From Rouxiella aceris (GTDB taxonomy: Bacteria > Pseudomonadota > Gammaproteobacteria > Enterobacterales > Enterobacteriaceae), in contig NZ_JAADJU010000007.1 in the NCBI RefSeq assembly GCF_012933545.1, forward strand, positions 248,001 through 312,000: 64,000 nucleotides of DNA, in the 5' to 3' direction. Made by a program: the position numbers and the translations under genes. Every line of letters begins with the position of its first letter. The first letter of the stretch is position 1. The notes under the pieces were generated by a model. It was not told where the DNA came from, did no database searches, and saw only the letters and a program-made list of their open reading frames with translations. Below are positions 9,737-17,743 of this stretch, one piece after another.

Positions 9737-10607
9737 CTCACAGTCTGCACAGCGCCAGGCGGATTTGCTGGTCGCCAAAGAGATGACCGTGTATGTGCCC
9801 GGTCCGCAGCCCATTGAATTGGTAAAATCTGTCTCCTTTAGTGTTGGACAAGAGCGAGTGGCCTTGGTGGGCGAGTCGGGTTCCGGAAAATCGATGACGG
9901 CCCGGGCACTGATGGGGCTGCTACCGCCCCCTTGTGCCGTGCATGCCCGTCAGCTGACGCTGGGTGGCCAGGATTTGACGCACCTGAAAGAGCGCCAGTG
10001 GAACCAGTTACGGGGCAATCGTATCGCCATGGTGATGCAAGATCCCAAGCATGCCCTTAATCCGGCGCAGCCAATCGGTCAACAGGTGGAAGAACCTTTG
10101 GTTTTACATCAGCGTCTGAGCCGCAGCGAACGTAAGGAGCAGCGACTGGATATGCTTAATGCCGTGGGATTAGCGCATCCGGCACAGCTGAGTAAACTTT
10201 ATCCACATCAGCTGTCCGGCGGGATGGGGCAACGGGTAATGTTGGCCATTGCGCTGATTAACCATCCGCAATGGCTGATTGCCGATGAACCCACCTCGGC
10301 GCTGGATTTCGATATGCGTGAGCAGGTGCTGAAACTGATTGAGCGGCTGGTGGAAGAACGCAATATGGGGTTGATTCTGATTAGTCATGATTTACAGCAG
10401 GTTGCGCGCTATACCGAACAGGTGATGGTGATGTACAAGGGGCAGATTGTTGACCGGCTGGCATCGAGCCAGTTGGCCCATGCCACTCATCCTTATACCC
10501 ATACGCTGTGGTCATGTCGTCCTGGCAAGGCTACGCAGGGGCAGGTGTTACCGGTTTTGGACCGCGAACTGCTTAGCCGTCTGGATGGTAAGGGAGACAT
10601 CGAATGA
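9726..10607 (+). CDS. ABC importer ATP-binding protein (DppD type)
   Basis: ATPase of 293 residues powering the importer. Walker A GESGSGKSM lies near residue 50, the signature LSGGMGQR near 160 and Walker B WLIADEPTSALD near 182, with the switch histidine in LILISHD. The frame is open further upstream to 9693, but ATG at 9726 overlaps the permease end by 11 bases and fits the family N-terminus better. The C-terminal part after the ATPase core is shorter than in OppD. It overlaps the next ATPase gene by four bases (ATGA). Confidence 0.9.
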   Translation: MEINSQSAQRQADLLVAKEMTVYVPGPQPIELVKSVSFSVGQERVALVGESGSGKSMTARALMGLLPPPCAVHARQLTLGGQDLTHLKERQWNQLRGNRIAMVMQDPKHALNPAQPIGQQVEEPLVLHQRLSRSERKEQRLDMLNAVGLAHPAQLSKLYPHQLSGGMGQRVMLAIALINHPQWLIADEPTSALDFDMREQVLKLIERLVEERNMGLILISHDLQQVARYTEQVMVMYKGQIVDRLASSQLAHATHPYTHTLWSCRPGKATQGQVLPVLDRELLSRLDGKGDIE

Positions 10608-11284
10608 GCGGAGAAATTATAGCTCAGTTGCACAATCTCGATGTATCACACCGCCAGGGCTATGACGTGCGTACCGTGGTGCACAACGTCGAACTGACCA
10701 TTTATCAAGGTGAATGTTTTGGCCTGGTGGGTCCCTCGGGCTGTGGCAAATCCTCGTTGCTATGGGTACTGGCGGGGCTCAATACCCAGTGGAGTGGCGG
10801 CATGACCCTGTTGGGCCATAAGATCACCCCTGGCAAGCCGTTTACCGGTTCGCTGCGTCGCGATGTGCAGATGGTGTTTCAAGATCCCTACGCCTCGCTG
10901 CATCCCAAGCATAAGCTGCTGCGTACGCTCAGTGAGCCGCTTAAACTGTTAAAAGAGCAGGATATCGAACAGAAGGTGGCTGAGGGTTTTCGTCAGGTTG
11001 GCCTGGATCCGGCGTTAATGACCCGTTATCCACATCAACTCTCCGGTGGTCAGCGCCAGCGGGTGGCGATTGTCCGTGCGTTACTGCTTAAACCCAGATT
11101 ATTGCTACTGGATGAGCCAACCTCGGCGCTGGATATGTCGGTTCAGGCGGAGATCCTCAACTTGCTTAACGAGCTGAAAGCTTCCGGGGAACTGACCATG
11201 ATCCTGGTCAGTCATGATGCGGATGTGATTGATCATATGTGTGACCGTCAGGTGCTGATGGCCAAGGGCTTTGTGCTGGGATAA
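10604..11284 (+). CDS. ABC importer ATP-binding protein (DppF type)
   Basis: Second ATPase of the importer, 226 residues. Walker A GPSGCGKSS, signature LSGGQRQR and Walker B LLLLDEPTSALD are intact, followed by ILVSHD. At 226 residues it lacks the C-terminal oligopeptide-family extension usually present in DppF/OppF, ending soon after the D-loop and H-loop. The TAA at 11282 is followed closely by a strong terminator, so this is the last gene of the operon. Confidence 0.9.
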   Translation: MSGEIIAQLHNLDVSHRQGYDVRTVVHNVELTIYQGECFGLVGPSGCGKSSLLWVLAGLNTQWSGGMTLLGHKITPGKPFTGSLRRDVQMVFQDPYASLHPKHKLLRTLSEPLKLLKEQDIEQKVAEGFRQVGLDPALMTRYPHQLSGGQRQRVAIVRALLLKPRLLLLDEPTSALDMSVQAEILNLLNELKASGELTMILVSHDADVIDHMCDRQVLMAKGFVLG

Positions 11285-11340
11285 GTCCAGTCTTTGCCTG
11301 CTGTTGGCATGAAGATCGGTGAGGGTAAGTAAAGCCGCAG

Positions 11341-11376
11341 AAAAAGGGCAAGTGTCTAACCATACTTGCCCTTTTT
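11341..11376. terminator. Bidirectional rho-independent terminator
   Basis: AAAAAGGGCAAGT at 11341-11353 pairs perfectly over 13 bases with its complement at 11364-11376, with a 10-base loop. A-tract and T-tract on either side let it end both the ABC operon and the convergent SDR gene. Confidence 0.92.
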
Positions 11377-11407
11377 AGCGTTTGGCAACGATGATGAACA
11401 AAACACC

Positions 11408-12157
11408 CTATTTTTGGCGCGACTCGAACAAGGCGACAGCATCGGCACCGGCAGCCAGACGGACAGCAGTGGACGGCTCGGTAACGGCGCGCCATATTGC
11501 TTCGGCAACATCTGCGGCTTCGGTAACCGGTGCCGGTTCTGCCCATTCGCTAAAAATCTGTTGTGCCAGGTCGGTGTAAGCTGGGTGGATACCCTGTTCC
11601 ATGCGTGAGCTGGCATTTTCCCCAAAACGGGTATCAGGTGCCCGTCCCGGTAATACCAGGCTGACACGAATGTTGAATTGCTCGAGTTCCAGGGCCAGTG
11701 ATTCGGTAAAGGCATTGATTGCGGCTTTGCTCGCCGTATAGACCGATAACAGAGGCAGCGACTTGAGGGTTACAGTCGACGTCACGTTGACGATCACCCC
11801 CGCCTGACGCTGCCTGAACTGCGGCAGTACCGCCTGAGTCATTGCCATTGTGCCAAATGTATTGGTCTCGAAAATTTCGCGGATGGTGGACATCGATAAA
11901 CCTTCCAGCGCACCCAGCAAACCAATTCCGGCATTGTTGACCAGCACATCAATCGGTCCTGCCGCCTCTATCGCCTGCCTAATACTGTCTGCATCGGTAA
12001 CATCGAGGGCGAGCAGGCGCAGGTGCGGGGAAGCAGGGAGTATCTCTTGATTGGGAGTTCGCATGGTAGCGATCACCTTCCAGTTACGGGCAAGGAAATA
12101 TTTCGCGGTTTCGAGCCCAAAGCCGGAAGAGCATCCGGTGATTAACAGAGTTTTCAT
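11408..12157 (-). CDS. SDR family NAD(P)-dependent oxidoreductase
   Basis: Classical short-chain dehydrogenase/reductase of 249 residues. The nucleotide-binding motif TGCSSGFG is at residues 8-15, the NNAG motif (VLVNNAGIG) near 75, a catalytic serine in VNVTSTVTLKS near 127-137 and YTASK near 145-149, so all catalytic residues are present. The substrate is not predictable. It is divergent from an AraC-type regulator 95 bases away, a common regulator/target pair, suggesting the SDR is controlled by that regulator. Confidence 0.9.
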   Translation of the reverse strand: MKTLLITGCSSGFGLETAKYFLARNWKVIATMRTPNQEILPASPHLRLLALDVTDADSIRQAIEAAGPIDVLVNNAGIGLLGALEGLSMSTIREIFETNTFGTMAMTQAVLPQFRQRQAGVIVNVTSTVTLKSLPLLSVYTASKAAINAFTESLALELEQFNIRVSLVLPGRAPDTRFGENASSRMEQGIHPAYTDLAQQIFSEWAEPAPVTEAADVAEAIWRAVTEPSTAVRLAAGADAVALFESRQK

Positions 12158-12252
12158 AAGGATCCTTGGTGGGGGGAGTAGAACAACTTTAGCTTGCCAC
12201 CTTCGGACTTGCTATAATCAAAAGTCCAGTTTTCATTTGCAGGAGTCCATAG

Positions 12253-13170
12253 ATGATCGATCCGCTCGCCGAGATGGTCATGTTGTTGCAACCCCAGGCT
12301 TCGTTTTCAAAAGTGGTTAGCGGCGCTGGCCATTGGCGGGTGCACCGTACTGACCATGGGCAGCCTTTCTATTGTGTGGTGCTTGAAGGTAGCTGTCAGC
12401 TTGATGTTGTCGGACAAGAATCCATAATATTGCAAGCGGGCGACTTTGTGCTTATCCCCGCAGCGCATGACTACACCACATCGAGTCTGCTGCCAACGAC
12501 CTCGGCGCATCTGGTTACGGCTCCCGTTGCATTGGCTAATGGCGAATTCCGGCTCGGGACAGCAGACATACCGCATGATGTGCGATTACTTATTGGTCAT
12601 TGTGCTTTTGATTCAGCCGATACCGACCTGCTGGTCTCACTATTGCCACAACTGATACATATTCGCGGTGAGAAGCGACTTTCTACATTAGTGCAACTTG
12701 TTGTGGATGAGTCGAGAGCAACACGGCCAGCGCGTGAGGTTATTTTGGCCCGCCTGCTTGAGGTTCTGCTTATTGAAGCGTTGCGATCGACACAAGAAAC
12801 CAATGCGCCTCCTGGTCTGTTACGTGGACTTGCCGATGAACGCCTGGCGGTGGCAATACGAAAAATGCATGAAAGGCCAACTCAACGTTGGACGGTGGCG
12901 CAGTTGGCGAAAGAGGCCGCGCTTTCCCGTTCAACATTTTTTGCACGATTTAGTCAGGCAGTCGGGGTGGCGCCGATGGAATATCTACTCGCCTGGCGAA
13001 TGGCACTGGCAAAGAAATTATTGCGCACCAGCAATGCGGGGATTGTCGACGTTGCAGGACTTGTCGGTTATAGCTCCGCCAGCGCATTTAGTGTTGCCTT
13101 TAGTCGCCATATCGGGCTGTCGCCAAGGCAGTACGTTCGCCAACAGCAGGCGCTGTCGGTGCTGCAATGA
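12253..13170 (+). CDS. AraC family transcriptional regulator
   Basis: DNA-binding regulator of 305 residues. The N-terminal half is a cupin-type sensor (FYCVVLEGSCQLDV, LQAGDFVLIPAAHDY). The C-terminal AraC double helix-turn-helix spans about 195-300, with WTVAQLAKEAALSRSTFFARF as the first helix-turn-helix and DVAGLVGYSSASAFSVAFSR...GLSPRQY as the second. Effector unknown. GGAG eleven bases before the ATG is a plausible ribosome site. Orientation and the 95-base shared upstream region point to the SDR gene as its target. Confidence 0.9.
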   Translation: MIDPLAEMVMLLQPQASFSKVVSGAGHWRVHRTDHGQPFYCVVLEGSCQLDVVGQESIILQAGDFVLIPAAHDYTTSSLLPTTSAHLVTAPVALANGEFRLGTADIPHDVRLLIGHCAFDSADTDLLVSLLPQLIHIRGEKRLSTLVQLVVDESRATRPAREVILARLLEVLLIEALRSTQETNAPPGLLRGLADERLAVAIRKMHERPTQRWTVAQLAKEAALSRSTFFARFSQAVGVAPMEYLLAWRMALAKKLLRTSNAGIVDVAGLVGYSSASAFSVAFSRHIGLSPRQYVRQQQALSVLQ

Positions 13171-13193
13171 ATTATTGTGTTTTAAGCGGCTAA

Positions 13194-13403
13194 TTAATGC
13201 TGAATTTTTACCATGTCCTCTTCGGAAATACCGGTCATCTTGAGTACCGTCGAGCGGTCCATGCCATTAGCCAATAGAGAACGGGCAATTTTAAGGGCCG
13301 CAGTATGCTCGCCTTCTTGCAGTCCTTCCCTACGACCTTCCATGCGACCTTCCTGTTGCCCTTCTAAACGTCCTTTCTGTTCGAGTTTCTGTGCAATAGT
13401 CAT
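13194..13403 (-). CDS. Internal RpnS-like C-terminal protein (gene within rpn)
   Basis: An ATG at 13403, in frame with rpn, would yield the last 69 residues (starting MTIAQKLEQK). Immediately before it lies GAGGAGAGACTT, a strong Shine-Dalgarno sequence five to six bases from the ATG, which is unusual inside a coding region. In Escherichia coli, rpn genes are known to encode a short C-terminal product of about this length from an internal start that acts as antitoxin to the full-length nuclease. The length and ribosome site support the same design here. Whether it is expressed is an inference. Confidence 0.6.
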   Translation of the reverse strand: MTIAQKLEQKGRLEGQQEGRMEGRREGLQEGEHTAALKIARSLLANGMDRSTVLKMTGISEEDMVKIQH

Positions 13404-14132
13404 AAGTCTCTCCTCATGCCGAGGGGTTCGCCGCGCCAACTCACGAAGAAAAACCTCCGGGGCCGCAGTGTCTCCCACCTGTAGCATATAATTAATCAAT
13501 GAGGTCAGTTGCTCTTGGGTAGTGTAACCTTCCAGTAACAAGGTGACCAGTTGTTCCAATAACTCCGCGAGATCGCGTTGTCTTATGTGTTTTTGCAGCA
13601 GTTCAAGTATGGCTATGCGCCGATGGGACATGATCTGATCGTCGGACATAACGGTGATATCGATCAGTGGAAAATCGTTGCTGTACAACTGTTGGGCAAT
13701 CTCTGGGGTGGAGAATTGCTGCAGCCAGTTCATGGAATAGGGGTAGGGTGCTACCAGACCGTGATAAAACAGCAAGGGGATCACCAGGGGTAATGCTGTA
13801 TTACCTGCCTCGAGATGGCGCTGCATGGTGGCGATGGCATAGCGCATCAGACGAAAAGCCATATGTTTGTCGGGAGAACTCTGGTGCTCGACCAGGCAAT
13901 AGACATAGCCGTCACCATTTCCGGTTTTCAATGAATAAAGTACATCGGAATAGCAGGCATGAAGATTTTCCTCAATAAAACTGCCTGATTCCAGCTTTAA
14001 GGTATTGAGGTCGCAGAGACGCAAGAGTGTTGGGGGCAGGTGCAGCTCAAGAAAATCTCTGGCGGTGGGGGGATGCGTCAGGAATTGTTTGAATAAGGCA
14101 TCATGGGGGGTGGGTGTGAGATTGCTCTTCAT
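13194..14132 (-). CDS. Rpn family recombination-promoting nuclease (YhgA-like)
   Basis: Protein of 312 residues of the Rpn/transposase_31 family, PD-(D/E)XK nucleases first described as promoting RecA-independent recombination and later tied to phage defence. The N-terminus TPHDALFKQFLTHPPTARDFL is the family signature. The nuclease core is seen as SDVLYSLK near residue 62-69 and VYCLVEHQSS near 77-86, supplying the D...ExQ residues. A low-complexity charged stretch (GRLEGQQEGRMEGRREG) links to a C-terminal helical tail ending GISEEDMVKIQH. An internal start inside this gene is annotated separately. The gene stands alone between unrelated genes, consistent with a mobile defence locus. Confidence 0.9.
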   Translation of the reverse strand: MKSNLTPTPHDALFKQFLTHPPTARDFLELHLPPTLLRLCDLNTLKLESGSFIEENLHACYSDVLYSLKTGNGDGYVYCLVEHQSSPDKHMAFRLMRYAIATMQRHLEAGNTALPLVIPLLFYHGLVAPYPYSMNWLQQFSTPEIAQQLYSNDFPLIDITVMSDDQIMSHRRIAILELLQKHIRQRDLAELLEQLVTLLLEGYTTQEQLTSLINYMLQVGDTAAPEVFLRELARRTPRHEERLMTIAQKLEQKGRLEGQQEGRMEGRREGLQEGEHTAALKIARSLLANGMDRSTVLKMTGISEEDMVKIQH

Positions 14133-14443
14133 GGGATCCTTCCCTGAATCTGATAAAATCCGATGCTATCACGGGCAACTTGTGGTCATCATTAGCGATA
14201 AGCCCAAGATGCGTGATGTCTTCAGACTAAAAATGCAGATTTACATGGAGCAGGTAGCTACCTGAATAGTTACAACATCCTATTATTAGCCCACAATTGG
14301 CATCTGTACCTCCGTGCGAAATCAACCTGTAACACTCTCTAAGATCTAATACTGTCTATCAATGATATAAACTAAGCAGCCATCTTGGTGATTAGAACGT
14401 AAAACTCCCTTTATTATCGACAAGCACAAGCAGTGAGGTTTCC
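14133..14443. other. Intergenic region between rpn and the monooxygenase-fold gene
   Basis: A 311-base gap between divergent genes. It should contain the promoters of both. I see no repeat, hairpin or convincing operator in it. Confidence 0.4.
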
Positions 14444-14716
14444 ATGGTTAAGCTTAGTGGGCAATTAATATGTAAAAGTCTGGAAGAAGCAGAAAAAGTC
14501 CGCCATCTACTACCCGAGCATAAAAGATTAACCCGAGAGGAGTCAGGGTGCATATCTTTTGACGTAACTGCAACCGCTGATCCTCTGGTCTGGAAAGTTG
14601 AGGAATTATTTGTCGACCCAAAGACGTTTGCAGCTCATCAGGCAAGAACAAAAAACTCACTATGGGGCACTGAGACTCGCTCAATACTAAGGGAATATAC
14701 GATCAGTGAGCATTGA
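14444..14716 (+). CDS. Small ABM-fold (quinol monooxygenase-like) protein
   Basis: Protein of 90 residues with the pattern of the antibiotic biosynthesis monooxygenase superfamily: an N-terminal strand (VKLSGQLICKS), helix (EEAEKVRHLLPEHKRLTREESGCISFDV), then KVEELFVDPKTFAAHQART, where the histidine is at the family position. Members are small dimeric ferredoxin-fold enzymes such as YgiN that act on quinols or similar compounds; some are detoxifying or have no known reaction. It ends one base before the convergent DsbA-like gene. No operon partner is seen on this strand, so the substrate is unknown. Confidence 0.75.
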   Translation: MVKLSGQLICKSLEEAEKVRHLLPEHKRLTREESGCISFDVTATADPLVWKVEELFVDPKTFAAHQARTKNSLWGTETRSILREYTISEH

Positions 14717-15367
14717 TTAATGCTCACTGACCCACTGGGTTAACAGTTGACGCCACTGCTCGCTACGCCCTGAATATTGCTCGACCGGCAGCAGACGAAG
14801 GTTACCCTGGACATCCTCGATAGCAAAAGTTGGAAAACCGCTGCCTCCGACTTTTTGCAATAGTTCTCGACTGGCGTGAATATGCTGCGACAGGCTTTCC
14901 GCACGAATAAACAGAAACTCACAGGTAAAGTCGTCGCTGTTCAGGCCTATTATCTGGGCGCAGTGGCGCAAAACCGCGTTATTTGAAATCTCCAGCCCTT
15001 CAACATAATGGGCGTGCTGAAGTTGATGCAGCATAGCCAGCCCTTTGCCGTCTATCTGCTCTGCGGCCAGAATAGCGGCTATCGGCGGTGCCGAATCCAG
15101 CAGTATACGAGTATCTCGCAGTAAACCTTCGTAATAGGCCACACCAAAAGGCTGCCCGGTAATTTCGGCAATACGGCGATCGTGAGGCTCGACATAGTCA
15201 TGCCATTCTGCAGTGATTTTACGACTGTTGCTGCCGGTCATCATGCCACCGCCGTGTAATACCAGTGTCAGTCCACTGATTTCCTGAGCCACTCGCGTTA
15301 AAGGTATGGCGCCGTAGCACCAGCCGCAAAGTGGATCATAAATATAATGTAATTTTACTGCGGCCAT
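14717..15367 (-). CDS. DsbA family thiol oxidoreductase, cytoplasmic type
   Basis: Thioredoxin-fold protein of 216 residues related to the DsbA/FrnE group. The redox motif CGWC is at about residues 14-17 (YDPLCGWCYGA), right at the N-terminus as in cytosolic members, and the cis-proline is in GGSGFPTFAIE near 180. There is no signal peptide, so it probably works in the cytosol, unlike DsbA itself. Its start overlaps the end of the upstream metallo-hydrolase gene by 13 bases, so the two are co-transcribed and probably co-regulated by the LysR regulator beyond. Confidence 0.85.
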   Translation of the reverse strand: MAAVKLHYIYDPLCGWCYGAIPLTRVAQEISGLTLVLHGGGMMTGSNSRKITAEWHDYVEPHDRRIAEITGQPFGVAYYEGLLRDTRILLDSAPPIAAILAAEQIDGKGLAMLHQLQHAHYVEGLEISNNAVLRHCAQIIGLNSDDFTCEFLFIRAESLSQHIHASRELLQKVGGSGFPTFAIEDVQGNLRLLPVEQYSGRSEQWRQLLTQWVSEH

Positions 15368-16236
15368 TTCATTTCCCCTTTCAGAACCCTGGCACTTAAT
15401 TCGAGACTGGACTGCTCCTGCAACTGTGGGTAGTGAGTTTTCATCGCCGCAATCAAGGCTGCCGAATTTTTACTTTTAGGCAGCTCTTTTTCCAGGGTAT
15501 CGAGATACTGCAGACTAAAATTGACACTGTTCAGCTTGTAGTCCGTTGGCGGTAAAAAGTGCCCTGGCACAACCATTTCAGGCTTGAGTGCCGCAATCTT
15601 TTTCAGTGTTTCACGCCAGTAACGACGGGATGTTGGCGTCTGTGTATCCGCGACCCACAAATGAATATTTTCTGCTACCGCAACACCACCCACTACTGCT
15701 TTAACTGACGGGATCCAAACGAAAGTACGTTCTGGCGCTGGGCCATCGAGACCTTTGACTTCGAGTTTCTTGCCATCAATAGTGAAACTGTTGCCGTCCA
15801 ACGGTTGCGGCACAATAATCGATTGGGGTGCATTTCCTTTAAGAATGGGTCCCCAATAGGCCTTTTTGCCGTCCTTTGTCGCCGTGATTGCCGCGATAGT
15901 GGCCTTGGTGGCAATGATTTTGGCCTGCGGGAAGTTGGCTTTAATCACATCCAGGCCAAAATAATAATCGGGATCAGAATGGCTAATATAAACGGTCGTC
16001 AGTGTCTTGCCCGTTGCCTTGATTCTCGCTACCAGCGTTTGTGCATCATTGCGCTGAAACTGCGCGTCAATCAATGCCACTTGGTGGTCACCACTAATGA
16101 TCTCCGAAGAAACAGGAAAAATACTGGCTGCGCCAGGATTAAACACTTCAATGTTCAGGTTTGTGGCATGGGCGTTTGCCATTAGCCCCAGAGAAGAAAT
16201 GAGCAATGAAGCGGTAAATAAGCGAGGTGTGGGCAT
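15355..16236 (-). CDS. Secreted metallo-beta-lactamase-fold hydrolase with altered metal motif
   Basis: Protein of 293 residues with a signal peptide (MPTPRLFTASLLISSLGLMANAHA) directing it to the periplasm. The MBL fold is visible as EIISGDHQVALIDAQF, then YISHSDPDYYFGLDVI, where HxHxDH would normally lie, and VVPGHFLPP later. The motif reads H-S-D-P-D-Y: the first histidine and the aspartate remain, but the second and final histidines are replaced. A recognisable subfamily has this DPDYYFG form, so it may bind one metal or be rewired rather than dead. Reaction unknown. It heads a two-gene unit with the DsbA-like gene, divergent from a LysR regulator. Confidence 0.8.
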   Translation of the reverse strand: MPTPRLFTASLLISSLGLMANAHATNLNIEVFNPGAASIFPVSSEIISGDHQVALIDAQFQRNDAQTLVARIKATGKTLTTVYISHSDPDYYFGLDVIKANFPQAKIIATKATIAAITATKDGKKAYWGPILKGNAPQSIIVPQPLDGNSFTIDGKKLEVKGLDGPAPERTFVWIPSVKAVVGGVAVAENIHLWVADTQTPTSRRYWRETLKKIAALKPEMVVPGHFLPPTDYKLNSVNFSLQYLDTLEKELPKSKNSAALIAAMKTHYPQLQEQSSLELSARVLKGEMKWPQ

Positions 16237-16343
16237 GGTGATACTCCATAAGCATGACAGGATGTGGGGGACATGTTATGTTGCATTAACCGCACGAAAA
16301 ACCGCAAAATCGGCAATTGTTTGTTGCATAAATCGAGCTAATT

Positions 16344-17252
16344 ATGGATCGTCTGACCGCTGCCAAAGTCTTTGTCGCCATTGTTGAACGAGGAAGTATG
16401 ATTGCTGCCGCTGACTCGCTGAATATGTCGCGGGCGATGGTCAGTCGTTATCTGGCAGAGATGGAACATTGGGCGGCAGCGCGTCTGCTGCACCGTACTA
16501 CGCGTAAGCTGGGGTTGACGGGGGCAGGCGAGAAAACCTTGCTACGCTGTCGTGAGCTATTGGCACTCACTGAGGATATGCGCGTAGAAACCGCGACCGA
16601 CGACGCAGAGTTAAGCGGTTTGCTGCGCCTGAGTTGTTCACAATCGCTGGCGCAAGTGGCTTTAGGCGTAGCTATGGCTGAGTTTTTACAACGTTACCCT
16701 AAAGTGGCGGTAGATCTGCAAATCAGTAACCGCACGGTAAATTTGGTAGAGGAACGTATCGACCTGGCACTGCGTATCACCAGTACGTTGGATCCCAATC
16801 TGATCGCCCGATCGCTGACCCGTTGTGAGTCCATCTTATGTGCCGCCCCGGCGTATTTGGTAATGCGTGGTATACCCAGGCAGCCTGGCGATTTGTCCAT
16901 TCATAACTGCCTGACCTATACCTATTTCGGCAAAAGTTTGTGGCATTTTTCGCAGCAGCAAGAAAAGTTCTCAATCCCGGTGAGTGGTAACCTGAGCGCC
17001 AATGAGTCACAGGCATTGCTCTCTGCTGCTTTGCAAGGAGTTGGGATCACCTTGCAGCCGCGCTACGCTGTTGCTGATTATATTGCCAAGGGGCAGTTGG
17101 TTATGCTTTTGCCGGAATATTCTCCGCAAGAGATGGGCATTTACGGTATTTATACCTCACGCCGTCAGATGCCACCTGCGCTGCGGGCTATGATTGATTT
17201 TTTGCACCAGTGGTTTGCTCACAGCAGCTATTGGCGAGCGATCACGCAGTGA
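16344..17252 (+). CDS. LysR family transcriptional regulator
   Basis: Regulator of 302 residues. The N-terminal winged helix-turn-helix (MDRLTAAKVFVAIVERGSMI, ADSLNMSRAMVSRYLAEMEHW, LLHRTTRKLGLTGAG) is typical, followed by a substrate-binding-protein-like effector domain at about 90-290 (LLRLSCSQSLAQVALGVAMAEF, DLALRITSTLDPNLIARSL). It is divergent from the metallo-hydrolase/DsbA pair with about 107 bases between starts, the classic arrangement for a LysR protein controlling the neighbouring unit. Effector not predictable. Confidence 0.9.
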   Translation: MDRLTAAKVFVAIVERGSMIAAADSLNMSRAMVSRYLAEMEHWAAARLLHRTTRKLGLTGAGEKTLLRCRELLALTEDMRVETATDDAELSGLLRLSCSQSLAQVALGVAMAEFLQRYPKVAVDLQISNRTVNLVEERIDLALRITSTLDPNLIARSLTRCESILCAAPAYLVMRGIPRQPGDLSIHNCLTYTYFGKSLWHFSQQQEKFSIPVSGNLSANESQALLSAALQGVGITLQPRYAVADYIAKGQLVMLLPEYSPQEMGIYGIYTSRRQMPPALRAMIDFLHQWFAHSSYWRAITQ

Positions 17253-17743
17253 CCTGCATTATTTCTCGCATAGTTTTACAGTAAGCCAGCGTCGATTCCC
17301 CTTTTTGCCTGCCTTAAAAGGTCCTTCAGTCAATACCCCCCAAGTCAGATAATGTCGTGATTTATGCGCATGTTCACACTTATAGGCCAACGAGGATGGA
17401 ACACTGCCACTTTGCTGTAAATTATCTGTCTACGCTCGGCGATATAGATGAAAAACATAGAGATAATCTATGTAGCCGTGCGATCAGGTTCTTTAATAGC
17501 GTAGTGACCAGCCAGCTTCGGTCAATTAGCTATTTTTGCCATGCTTTATGGCAGTATCAAATTTGTAAAAAACCTGAAGTTAAGGGCTTACGTTGCCGAT
17601 ATGAGTAATCATCGTCCTAACTAAAATTTAGTGATGATTCCAGCACCTCTACAGACGAGTCATTGACTGATGAAAGGGCTATTTATCAGCAAAATCGACC
17701 TCGTTCAGAGTAGTCAAAGTCAATATTGACAGTGAGGTAAAGA
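17253..17743. other. Intergenic region before the PAS-PAS-GGDEF-EAL gene
   Basis: A 491-base gap. An 83-codon frame at 17357-17608 starts with GTG, has no ribosome site and resembles nothing I know, so it is not called. The gap holds a weak sigma-28-like promoter near its right end, listed separately. Confidence 0.45.
17575..17602 (+). promoter_or_regulatory. Weak sigma-28-like promoter
   Basis: TGAAGTTA at 17575-17582, a 12-base spacer and GCCGATAT at 17595-17602. The -10 box matches seven of eight bases, but the spacer is one base longer than the preferred 11. It lies about 140 bases before the start at 17744. This is a tentative call. Confidence 0.35.

Noticed and set aside
17357-17608. 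83-codon plus-strand frame in the gap before the PAS-PAS-GGDEF-EAL gene
   Set aside because: GTG start, no ribosome site, no recognisable composition; it overlaps the weak sigma-28-like site.
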